Positions 1 to 7,672 of a DNA stretch of 64,000 nt are shown here, piece by piece; the first letter of the stretch is position 1, and every line of letters begins with the position of its first letter. Both the position numbers and the translations under genes were made by a program. The notes beneath the pieces are model-generated. The model was not told the origin of the DNA and searched no databases. It worked only from the letters and a program-made list of their open reading frames with translations. Source of the DNA: Rhodospirillaceae bacterium (lineage in GTDB: Bacteria; Pseudomonadota; Alphaproteobacteria; UBA828); assembly GCA_002728135.1 (NCBI GenBank), contig PBVE01000002.1:122755-186754 (forward strand), in the 5' to 3' direction.

Positions 1-60
1 ACTTATTGGCCGTGAAGTTTTACCAAAGATATAGCATATAATAACGGGAAATATTCAAAC

Positions 61-1443
61 ATGCAAAGCCCATGGCTTCAACAAGCCTTACTCTCTGAAA
101 GTGCACATAATATCACTCCCCTAGATAGGGATCTTAAGGTTGATGTAGTGATTGTTGGTGGGGGATATACTGGCCTTTGGACAGCCATTGAATTAAAAAA
201 CCGAGATCCTTCAATGGATGTAGCCATTATAGAAAAAGACATTTGTGGTGCAGGAGCGAGTGCAGCAAATGCAGGCTTTGCACTGCCAATGTGGCTTCAA
301 CTCCCACTTCTTGAAAAAATTAGTAATACATCAAAAGCTATACATATTGGTCGTGCTTCAATAGCTGCTATTGATGATATTAGAGAAATCAGCCTTAGCA
401 ATGATATTGACACACAAATTAGCCACTCGAATACTATTTGGGGTGCAACTTGTGAAAAGCAATCGGGGCATTGGGATAAGATGCTATCTCTTATGGAGGC
501 TTTTCAGGTTCATAGCTATCAAGTGCTAGACAAACACAAAATTCAACAAATGACAGGCTCTGACAGCTTAATAGCTGGTGTAATAGATACTGCTAGTATC
601 ATGATACATCCAGGTAACTTAGTCCGTGGCTTAAGGCGAGTAGCCTTAAATAAAGGTGTAAGAATTTTTGAGAAGACACCTATGACAAAACTTGGACGCA
701 CAACTCCCCCTACTGTTGAAACTACAAAAGGAAAGATAACAGCACGTAAAGTTGTTCTAGCTATGTATGGTTGGTCACTCTCAATACCTGAATTAAGACG
801 TTCAGCCATGGTAATGTTCACGGATGCTGCAATGACTGTTCCTATTCCAGATAAACTCCGTGATATTGGTTTTTATGACGCTCCTGGATTTACTGACTCT
901 AGAACTTTCATAGAATCTATCCGACCGACATCGGATGGACGAGTTATGGTCACTAAATCTGGTGGATGGCTCCCCTTTGGAGACAGACTAGATGCTTGCC
1001 CCGAATATACTTGTCGGTCAGAAAATGAACTACGTAGAGTTTTAGAAAGTTATCACCCCTCCCTAAAAGATGTTGAGATTGAAGGAACTTGGTGCGGTCC
1101 AATAGATAGAACAATGGATGGTCTACCTACATTTGGGAGGCTGCCTACTTGTCCCCATATTGTATTTGGATATGGGTATTCAGGAGCTGGAATAGTTCCA
1201 TCGCGTGTAGGGAGTCATATTCTTGCATCTCTTGTTCAAGACCTCAAAGATGAGTGGACATCTTGCCCATTGGTTCGACCCTTAAAGAAAGACTTTCCTA
1301 ATGAACCCTTTCGCTGGATTGGAGGGCATATAGTTAAAAGTGCGATTGAGCGTAAAGATCGCCTTGATCACGAGGGCCTTGCAGTTGGCCCAATTACAAA
1401 ATTCTGGCTACAATTTACACCAAAAAGCTATAAACCTAGCTAA
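61..1443 (+). CDS. FAD-dependent oxidoreductase, DAO family (amine oxidase-like)
   Basis: A 460-residue flavoprotein of the D-amino-acid-oxidase/glycine oxidase fold, probably oxidising an amine or amino acid to the imine/aldehyde level. The N-terminal dinucleotide site VIVGGGYTGL lies near residues 30-39, followed by the FAD ribose acid (IIEKD) and a GAGASAANAG stretch, the layout of gamma-glutamylputrescine oxidase (PuuB/OrdL) relatives. A C-terminal FGYGYSGAGI segment near residue 375 matches the second FAD-contact region. No signal peptide is seen. A GGGAA sequence about ten bases before the ATG could serve as ribosome site. An aldehyde dehydrogenase follows 163 bases downstream on the same strand, so the pair may turn an amine into an acid. 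The substrate cannot be read from sequence; family placement is secure, PuuB identity is not. Confidence 0.85.
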   Translation: MQSPWLQQALLSESAHNITPLDRDLKVDVVIVGGGYTGLWTAIELKNRDPSMDVAIIEKDICGAGASAANAGFALPMWLQLPLLEKISNTSKAIHIGRASIAAIDDIREISLSNDIDTQISHSNTIWGATCEKQSGHWDKMLSLMEAFQVHSYQVLDKHKIQQMTGSDSLIAGVIDTASIMIHPGNLVRGLRRVALNKGVRIFEKTPMTKLGRTTPPTVETTKGKITARKVVLAMYGWSLSIPELRRSAMVMFTDAAMTVPIPDKLRDIGFYDAPGFTDSRTFIESIRPTSDGRVMVTKSGGWLPFGDRLDACPEYTCRSENELRRVLESYHPSLKDVEIEGTWCGPIDRTMDGLPTFGRLPTCPHIVFGYGYSGAGIVPSRVGSHILASLVQDLKDEWTSCPLVRPLKKDFPNEPFRWIGGHIVKSAIERKDRLDHEGLAVGPITKFWLQFTPKSYKPS

Positions 1444-1606
1444 ATAGCTAGCTTTGCCACAGTAAAATTTATAGCATGTTTATGTATCTGATTTTATAAT
1501 TAAAAATATAGGGATAATATGAATCATTTTCTCTAATCCTTAATCAAAGGTAATTTAAACTCTAACAATATTTTGCGTAAAAAAACACACAACTTGGGAA
1601 CTCATT

Positions 1607-3043
1607 ATGTATTCAGAAAAAATAGAAATGTTAATTAATGGCCAATGGTGCCAAGGGAGTGAAGGAAAAAGCCAGCCTCTACTAAACCCTGCTACGGAAG
1701 AAATAATAGCTGAGGTACCTCATGCTTCCAAAACAGACCTTGATAATGCCCTGCAAGCTAGTGCAGAGGGCTTTAGCGTTTGGAGAAATATTCCACCATT
1801 GCAGCGACAATCTATTATGGAAAAAGCCGCACGTCTTATGGAAGACCGAATAGAGGAAATTGCAAAAAATCTTACTATGGAGATGGGCAAGCCTCTAGCA
1901 GAAGCAAAAGTTGAACTAGGGTTTGTTATTGATGCAACACGCTGGTATGCAGAGGAAGGTAAAAGAGCCTATGGACGTCTTGTGCCATCACGAATACCAG
2001 GTGTTAGGCAAATGGTAACCAAAGAGCCTGTGGGTCCTGCATGTGCTTTTGTTGCTTGGAATTTTCCTGGCACCAACTCAATAAGAAAGATAGCTGGAGC
2101 TCTTGGTGCTGGATGTTCTATGCTCATTAAACCCAGTGAAGAGACCCCTGGAACTGCAATTGCTTTAGCAAGATGTTTTCAGGATGCAGGCTTACCAGAT
2201 GGAGTGCTAAACATTGTTTTTGGTGTACCTGATGATGTTTCAAAACATGTTCTTGGATCATGGATTCCGCGTAAAATGTCTTTCACAGGATCAATTCCTG
2301 TGGGCAAACACTTACAAAAACTCGCTGCAGATACTATGAAACGCTGCACAATGGAATTGGGTGGACATGCCCCTGTCATTGTCTTTGATGACGCGGATAT
2401 AGAAAATGCTCTAAAAGTTACAAGTGGTTTTAAATTCAGAAATGCTGGACAAGTTTGCATATCTCCAACGAGATTTTATATCCATGACAATGTGTATAAA
2501 GATTTTATAGATGGGTTTACAGAAATTACTAAATCCATAAAAGTTGGTAACGGGCTTGATAATGATGTCCAAATGGGTCCATTAATTGATTCTCGGCGTT
2601 TACCAGTAATGGAAGATTTTGTATCAGATGCAAAAGATCATGGAGCCAAAATTCAGACTGGCGGCCATAGAATAGGGAATCAGGGATTCTTTTATGCACC
2701 AACTGTACTATCTGAAGTGCCAGATAAAGCTAAAATTATGGTAGAAGAACCATTTGGCCCCTTGGCTCCAATGACAAATTTTAAGACATTTGATGAAGTT
2801 GTTGAGCGTGCAAACTCTCTTCCTTTTGGTCTTGCAGCCTATGTATTTACTTCAGATGGAGAAAAGGCGTCTAAGATTGAACAAGCACTTGAAACTGGTT
2901 TAGTAGGCGTTAATCATCCTATGGTAGCCACACCTGAAACACCTTTCGGTGGAGTAAATGAATCAGGATATGGATCAGAAGGCGGAATTGAAGGTTTGGA
3001 TGCTTTTTTACGTACTAAATTTGTGACAGAGGTTAGTGTATAA
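1607..3043 (+). CDS. NAD(P)-dependent aldehyde dehydrogenase
   Basis: A 478-residue aldehyde dehydrogenase, full length for the superfamily. Visible catalytic elements are the WNFPG motif with Asn152, the general base Glu250 in MELGG, the nucleophile Cys284 in GQVCISPTRF, and the EEPFGP motif in the C-terminal third. It oxidises an aldehyde to the acid with NAD(P)+. The closest general type is the succinate-semialdehyde/gabD-like group, but the substrate is not determined. It follows the DAO-type flavoprotein, which fits a two-step amine-to-acid route (inference). tRNA-Lys begins 33 bases after its stop. Confidence 0.9.
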   Translation: MYSEKIEMLINGQWCQGSEGKSQPLLNPATEEIIAEVPHASKTDLDNALQASAEGFSVWRNIPPLQRQSIMEKAARLMEDRIEEIAKNLTMEMGKPLAEAKVELGFVIDATRWYAEEGKRAYGRLVPSRIPGVRQMVTKEPVGPACAFVAWNFPGTNSIRKIAGALGAGCSMLIKPSEETPGTAIALARCFQDAGLPDGVLNIVFGVPDDVSKHVLGSWIPRKMSFTGSIPVGKHLQKLAADTMKRCTMELGGHAPVIVFDDADIENALKVTSGFKFRNAGQVCISPTRFYIHDNVYKDFIDGFTEITKSIKVGNGLDNDVQMGPLIDSRRLPVMEDFVSDAKDHGAKIQTGGHRIGNQGFFYAPTVLSEVPDKAKIMVEEPFGPLAPMTNFKTFDEVVERANSLPFGLAAYVFTSDGEKASKIEQALETGLVGVNHPMVATPETPFGGVNESGYGSEGGIEGLDAFLRTKFVTEVSV

Positions 3044-3076
3044 AATCTTAACATATATGTTCAAACTATATAGTGG

Positions 3077-3152
3077 GGGCGCATAGCTCAGTTGGCAGAG
3101 CGGGTGACTCTTAATCACTAGGTCCAAGGTTCGAATCCTTGTGCGCCCACCA
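3077..3152 (+). tRNA. tRNA-Lys (anticodon CUU)
   Basis: A complete cloverleaf can be folded by eye. The 7-bp acceptor stem is GGGCGCA (3077-3083) with TGCGCCC (3142-3148), the discriminator is A3149, and CCA is encoded at 3150-3152. The D arm is GCTC/GAGC. The anticodon stem GGTGA/TCACT (3103-3107/3115-3119, one G-U pair) carries loop CTCTTAA, giving anticodon CUU for Lys AAG codons. The T arm is CAAGG-TTCGAAT-CCTTG. An integrase remnant lies beyond its 3' end, pointing towards it, so this tRNA was probably an integration target. Confidence 0.96.
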
Positions 3153-3208
3153 CTTTACCCTTTATAATCAATGCCTTAGACTCTTTCGAAATTAATGCAA
3201 TCGTGCAT

Positions 3209-3242
3209 GGGTGTTCAATAAAATGAAAGGGTGTACAATAAA
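3209..3242 (+). repeat. Tandem 14-bp direct repeat between tRNA-Lys and integrase remnant
   Basis: GGGTGTTCAATAAA (3209-3222) and GGGTGTACAATAAA (3229-3242) differ at one base and start 20 bp apart, nearly two helical turns. They lie between the tRNA 3' end and the integrase stop codon. Repeats of this kind next to a tyrosine recombinase gene can be arm-type or excisionase sites; that role is an inference. No second copy of the tRNA 3' end (an att duplicate) was noticed in the window. Confidence 0.5.
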
Positions 3243-3244
3243 CG

Positions 3245-3436
3245 TCATTTCGACTCCCCACCATTCACATATTGTTCTACTTTTTTGACAGCTCGAAGAC
3301 TCATTTCCAGTGTATTTTTCTCTCGAGAATAATGCTCGACCATGCTTTTTGATTGATGTCCAGAGAAGGCTTGCACTTCTTCGGGAGTTGAGTGTGCTTC
3401 GACTAGATTAGAAATTGCTGATTTACCCCCCTTCAC
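3245..3436 (-). pseudogene. Tyrosine recombinase (phage-type integrase), C-terminal remnant
   Basis: A 63-codon fragment resembling the last part of a phage-type integrase. It keeps the late catalytic region SGHQSKSMVEHYSREK, with the GH histidine and the MVEHY tyrosine nucleophile, and a typical helical tail (SLRAVKKVEQYV). The N-terminal arm-binding and core domains and the HGLR box are absent. The reading frame begins at a GTG with an in-frame stop three codons upstream, so this is a decayed remnant and not a short gene. It points at the 3' end of tRNA-Lys, the usual layout of tRNA-integrated islands. It marks a past integration whose borders are no longer clear. Confidence 0.75.
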
Positions 3437-3483
3437 CTTAACTCAAATCTCCGCTAACATTTATATACGGGATGGAAGCTGCG

Positions 3484-3876
3484 ATGAAACTAATCTGCGC
3501 CACGTTATTAGTAATAGGTATTTTCTTTAGCACACTTGTAGAGAATACAAGGGAAGGCTGGAGTGGTGATTTGCAAAAGGGGGTAACTGCTGCACAAAAA
3601 GGTAACTTCGAAACCGGTTTGCGTGAATGGACACCCCTTGCCGAACAGGGGTATGCCAAAGCCCAGTACAATCTGGGTGTGATGTACGGATTAGGGAATG
3701 GAGTGATACAGGATAATGTCTATGCCCATATGTGGGGAAATATCGGTGCGTCTAATGGAAATGAGGACGGTGGGAAGGTGCGAGACACCGTTGCCAAAAA
3801 GATGACCCCTGCCCAAATCGCAGAAGCACAAACACTTGCCCGTGAATGCGTCGCTAAGAATTATAAAGGGTGCTGA
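3484..3876 (+). CDS. Secreted Sel1/TPR-like repeat protein
   Basis: A 130-residue protein, using the ATG at 3484 preceded by GGAAG; an ATG four codons upstream is also open. The N-terminus is a hydrophobic signal peptide. Residues about 30-75 form a Sel1-like repeat unit (WTPLAEQGYAKAQYNLGVMY), followed by the QDNVYAHMW segment common in alphaproteobacterial Sel1 proteins. Such proteins are usually periplasmic binding adaptors. It sits four bases before the MORN-protease gene, so the two are probably co-transcribed and may act together in the envelope. The molecular partner is unknown. Confidence 0.8.
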   Translation: MKLICATLLVIGIFFSTLVENTREGWSGDLQKGVTAAQKGNFETGLREWTPLAEQGYAKAQYNLGVMYGLGNGVIQDNVYAHMWGNIGASNGNEDGGKVRDTVAKKMTPAQIAEAQTLARECVAKNYKGC

Positions 3877-3879
3877 TTA

Positions 3880-5883
3880 ATGACCCGTATATTTGCATCA
3901 CTGATAGTCGCACTATTATCACTTGGGATTACCTTTGGAATTTTCAGTGCAAGTGCATCTAATTTGGACCTTTGTCCTGACTCCTACATGTCTAGCTTTG
4001 AAAATTGTTTTGGTTCTCAAGCCTATGAAGATGGGGCTAAATATATAGGTGAATTTAGTAATGGTATTAACCATGGTTGGGGTACGTTAGTCCATGCTGG
4101 AAGTTGGGCTGGAGACAAATATGTGGGTGAAGTAAGATATGGAAAATATAACGGACAAGGAGTCTATACCTTTGCAAATGGCAATGTATTTGTTGGAACC
4201 TTTAAAGATGATCAACCTGATGGCTGGGGTGTAGGTGTAGCTACTGATGAAATATATATGGGAGAATTTAAAGATTGGAGATTAAATGGTCAGGGCACAT
4301 TTATCTTCAATGATGGTGACGTAGTAATTGGAACCTTTCAAGATCATGAACCGGTTGGTCAAGCAGTATATATATATCCTGATGGGAAGATTTTTATAGG
4401 TAAATATGAAGGTTGGGAGAATGCATATGGAACTATCACATATGTAAATGGTTTTACTGATAGAATAATGCTTAAAGACGGAGAAGTGAACGTACTAAAT
4501 AAAGAAAAAAAATATACTCCTACATTAAGCAACATTTCAGCATGTACTGAATCTAATATTTCAGATTGGCATAACTGTTATGGCTTTTATGATTCTGGTT
4601 CAAGTAAATATTCTGGCGAATTTAGAAATGGCTCCCCCAATGGAATGGGCTTTGTGGTATACCCAACAGGTGATTATGCTGGAGATAAATATGTTGGTAC
4701 ATTTAGGAATGACTTTTTTGATGGAACAGGTGCATATATCTTCAACGATGGAGCTATATTAGTTGGAACATTTTTAAATGGATCATTGAATGGATTTGGC
4801 ACCTTCATACCTAGTTCCTCTGGTGAATTTTCTGGAGATAGATATTTTGGGGAGTTTAGGGATGGAATATATAACGGCCAAGGCACTTATATCTACGCAG
4901 ATGGTTCAATAGCAATTGGAGCATTTAAGAACAACTCACCAAGTTGGGTCAATCTTACTTGGAGCTCTGAAACAAAATGGAATGGAGATAAATATGTTGG
5001 TCAAATGAAGGAATGGGCTAGACACGGTCATGGAAAATATATCCATGGTCCCAAATCTGAACTGTATGGGATAGAAATTGAAGGATTCTGGGAGAATGAC
5101 GAGTTTCAATATGTAAAGAAAAGTCCGAACGAACTAGAAAGGGAGCAAGCCAAGCCTGAATTAAAGTATGATGAACGGGAACGCCTACTTAAAGAAAGGG
5201 AGATCTTTTATACTGCTTCTGGTACTGGTTTTGCTGTTTCAAAGGATGGTTATTTAGTTACAAATAACCATGTGATTAACGGATGTCAGCAGGTAAAAGT
5301 TCATTATCAGGGCAAAGTTATACCTGCTATTAAAATTGGTTTTGATCCACAAAATGACCTTGCCATTTTAAAAGCCGATTTCATTCCTCCTGCTGTGCTT
5401 ACCCTTAGTAGAGAAGACCCAGATCTTCTTGAGGATATTTTTGTTGGAGGATATCCCTTTGGGCAACAATTAAGCACTTCAATTAAAGTTACACGTGGAA
5501 TTATAAGTTCCATAACAGGGATTGGGAATAACTACTCCAATATGCAAATTGATGCTGCCTTGCAACCAGGTAATAGTGGTGGGCCAATCCTTAACAGCAA
5601 GGGGCACGTTGTTGGGGTAGCTGTCGCAAAACTTGATTTTCAGAAAATTTTTGAAGAGTGGCAAACTATTCCAGAAAACACGAATTTTGGAATCAAGGCA
5701 AGTATTGTAAGAAATTTGCTAAAGGGTAATGGTATATCTATCCCAGCACCGAATGCTGATGAAATTTCAAAAAAACAACTAGGCAAAATAATCACAAGAG
5801 GAACTTTTTTCTTATCCTGTTGGATGACTCAAGCTCAGATTGAAAAGATGAGCGATCAAAAGGTTATGTTTAAGAGTTTTTAG
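3880..5883 (+). CDS. Exported MORN-repeat protein fused to a trypsin/HtrA-like serine protease
   Basis: A 667-residue protein with an N-terminal signal peptide (about residues 1-27). Two MORN blocks follow, about 55-195 and 245-390. Each is headed by a matched cysteine motif with the same spacing (C32/C43 ending NCFG, C222/C233 ending NCYG), so the N-terminal part looks duplicated. A charged linker (about 415-443) leads to a trypsin-like domain with an intact triad: His464 in NNHVI, Asp493 in NDLAIL and Ser566 in GNSGGP. No PDZ domain is seen; the last 60 residues are unassigned. The MORN part may bind lipid, glycan or a partner while the protease acts in the periplasm (inference). It follows the Sel1-like gene by four bases and ends tail to tail with the next gene, overlapping by four bases. 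Confidence 0.85.
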   Translation: MTRIFASLIVALLSLGITFGIFSASASNLDLCPDSYMSSFENCFGSQAYEDGAKYIGEFSNGINHGWGTLVHAGSWAGDKYVGEVRYGKYNGQGVYTFANGNVFVGTFKDDQPDGWGVGVATDEIYMGEFKDWRLNGQGTFIFNDGDVVIGTFQDHEPVGQAVYIYPDGKIFIGKYEGWENAYGTITYVNGFTDRIMLKDGEVNVLNKEKKYTPTLSNISACTESNISDWHNCYGFYDSGSSKYSGEFRNGSPNGMGFVVYPTGDYAGDKYVGTFRNDFFDGTGAYIFNDGAILVGTFLNGSLNGFGTFIPSSSGEFSGDRYFGEFRDGIYNGQGTYIYADGSIAIGAFKNNSPSWVNLTWSSETKWNGDKYVGQMKEWARHGHGKYIHGPKSELYGIEIEGFWENDEFQYVKKSPNELEREQAKPELKYDERERLLKEREIFYTASGTGFAVSKDGYLVTNNHVINGCQQVKVHYQGKVIPAIKIGFDPQNDLAILKADFIPPAVLTLSREDPDLLEDIFVGGYPFGQQLSTSIKVTRGIISSITGIGNNYSNMQIDAALQPGNSGGPILNSKGHVVGVAVAKLDFQKIFEEWQTIPENTNFGIKASIVRNLLKGNGISIPAPNADEISKKQLGKIITRGTFFLSCWMTQAQIEKMSDQKVMFKSF

Positions 5884-6323
5884 TAGATTGAAGCCAAATT
5901 TATAAGTAAGGCCAAAACCACCATAATGGTGAGAAAAAAACGAGTTTGTTTATACCAATAATAAGACGATGCACTGAAAAACCAGACATCCACCAAGAAA
6001 CTTATAATAAACCCTATTGCCAGAATAATTATGGTCCATGTTGTAGGTAAGGCTAAAGCTAACCAACCAATTAATGAGGGAACAACACCCCAATAAAGGT
6101 GCTTTTGGTGACTAGATCTCTCTCGAAGAATAGGTATACCCCAATGAATACCACCTAAGAATGAAAGTATTACAGCCCCATAAAAAACTTGAAGCTGCGT
6201 TGCAAAATTCGCATAATCATTATTACAGTGAGATACTATCGTTAAGCCCCAAAACGGGATTAAACCTGCCCATCCAAGTAAATATATCGGATTTATTTTT
6301 ATAAGAATTCTTATACTGTCCAT
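5880..6323 (-). CDS. Small polytopic membrane protein, DUF3429-like
   Basis: A 147-residue, strongly hydrophobic protein with about four to five predicted membrane segments. The FYGAVILSFLGGIHWGI stretch is characteristic of the DUF3429 family of inner-membrane proteins, whose function is unknown. It is transcribed towards the MORN-protease gene and the two stops overlap by four bases. Its start faces a 144-base gap shared divergently with the SOUL lipoprotein gene. Family assignment is by remembered pattern only. Confidence 0.7.
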   Translation of the reverse strand: MDSIRILIKINPIYLLGWAGLIPFWGLTIVSHCNNDYANFATQLQVFYGAVILSFLGGIHWGIPILRERSSHQKHLYWGVVPSLIGWLALALPTTWTIIILAIGFIISFLVDVWFFSASSYYWYKQTRFFLTIMVVLALLINLASIY

Positions 6324-6467
6324 TTTAATTTAAACAAATAGTTTTATGTAAACTGAGCTAAAATACTCTATTTATTATCTTGAGATATAAGGTCCTATAA
6401 GAATATTAATTTTATTTTACTTTAGAATGTAAACTAAATACTCATTATATGTGTATAAAGAATCATA

Positions 6468-7106
6468 ATGCTAAGGATTTTATTAATTTTTTTCTCTACA
6501 TCCTTAATAGCTGGATGTTCCGTTGTTGGAATTAGATCTAGCTATGAGCAACCCTCTTTTGACCTTATTGATGAATTGAATAGTTATACATACATACGTC
6601 GAGTTCCTTCATTACTTGTAGCAGAGACAACTGTTGACATAGCTGACTATGACCAATCTCGTAACGTCGCATTTAAACGGCTATTTAAATACATCTCAGG
6701 GTCTAACCGAACTCAATCAGATATTGAGATGACTGTACCAGTTGAGTCTTCATATATATCAGAACAAATATCTATGACCGCACCAGTTGAATCTATTCGA
6801 ACTGCTGAAGGTCAGATGAGAATGAGATTTTTTTTACCCGCTGAATATAGCTATCAAACTGCTCCAAAACCCACGGATCAGAACGTCAATCTGGTTAAAA
6901 TCCCTGCACAATCTCAGGCAGTTTTAAGGTTTAATGGTCAAGCAAATGAATCCATTGTTGAGTCAAAAACTTTGGAACTTCTTAAAATTTTAGATAATTC
7001 AGGATGGGGTATTATTGGCGACCCAAGTGCTTATTTTTATGACCCACCTTGGACAATATCTATCTTTAGACGTAATGAAATAGTAATATCCGTAATTAAA
7101 AAATAA
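6468..7106 (+). CDS. SOUL-family heme-binding lipoprotein
   Basis: A 212-residue protein with a lipoprotein signal: a hydrophobic run ending LIAGC, so Cys17 would be the lipidated residue. The rest matches the SOUL/HBP fold: YTYIRRVPSLLVAET near the start, then FKRLFKYISG, the paired MTVPVES and MTAPVES strands, MRMRFFLPAEY, and the final WTISIFRRNE segment. SOUL proteins bind heme or related tetrapyrroles, but bacterial roles are poorly defined. It would sit at the membrane facing the periplasm. The thioesterase gene follows 45 bases later on the same strand; a functional link is not evident. Confidence 0.85.
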   Translation: MLRILLIFFSTSLIAGCSVVGIRSSYEQPSFDLIDELNSYTYIRRVPSLLVAETTVDIADYDQSRNVAFKRLFKYISGSNRTQSDIEMTVPVESSYISEQISMTAPVESIRTAEGQMRMRFFLPAEYSYQTAPKPTDQNVNLVKIPAQSQAVLRFNGQANESIVESKTLELLKILDNSGWGIIGDPSAYFYDPPWTISIFRRNEIVISVIKK

Positions 7107-7151
7107 GTTTTTATAGCTAAATAGATAATTTATAAAAATTACAGGTAGATA

Positions 7152-7634
7152 ATGTCTAACGATAAAACCTTAAATTTGCACCGTACGAAAGTAAATTCTG
7201 ATTGGATAGATTATAATGGTCATATGAATGTGGCCTATTATGTTATGATCGGAGATCAAGCCACAGACAAATTTTTTAATTTTCTTGGAATGGGAAACCA
7301 ATATATAAAAAAGGAAAGCAGATCTAATTTTGCTCTTGATATGAGGGTAGTTTTTCTTCGTGAACTTCTTGAAGGTGCACCTGTTATCGTGCGCACCCAA
7401 TTACTAGACTACGATACTAAGAGACTTCACTTTCTCCACTATATTGAACATGAAGTTGAAAACTATACAGCGTGCTTAAATGAATCCGTTGGCATTCACA
7501 TAGACATGAATCAACGTGAAGTTTCTTGTTTTTCACCTGACATATTAAGGAAAATTGAATCAATATCTAAGTCACATCTGGAGATTCCAAGACCCAAACA
7601 ATTAATCAGAACAATTGGACTCCATGAAACTTAG
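7152..7634 (+). CDS. Hotdog-fold acyl-CoA thioesterase (betainyl-CoA thioesterase-like)
   Basis: A 160-residue 4HBT-type protein. The N-terminal DWIDYNGHMNVAYY motif (residues 17-30, with Asp20 and His24) is the signature of hotdog thioesterases, and the length fits a single hotdog domain. The wording of this motif resembles the thioesterase partner of carnitine dehydrogenase (betainyl-CoA thioesterase), but no carnitine dehydrogenase is present in the window, so the substrate stays open. It converges with an acyl-CoA ligase gene whose stop lies about 40 bases away on the other strand; the two could act on related acyl-CoAs. Confidence 0.75.
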   Translation: MSNDKTLNLHRTKVNSDWIDYNGHMNVAYYVMIGDQATDKFFNFLGMGNQYIKKESRSNFALDMRVVFLRELLEGAPVIVRTQLLDYDTKRLHFLHYIEHEVENYTACLNESVGIHIDMNQREVSCFSPDILRKIESISKSHLEIPRPKQLIRTIGLHET

Positions 7635-7672
7635 GATAGGAGGTGCACATTAGTTTTAGCAGGGTTAATAAG

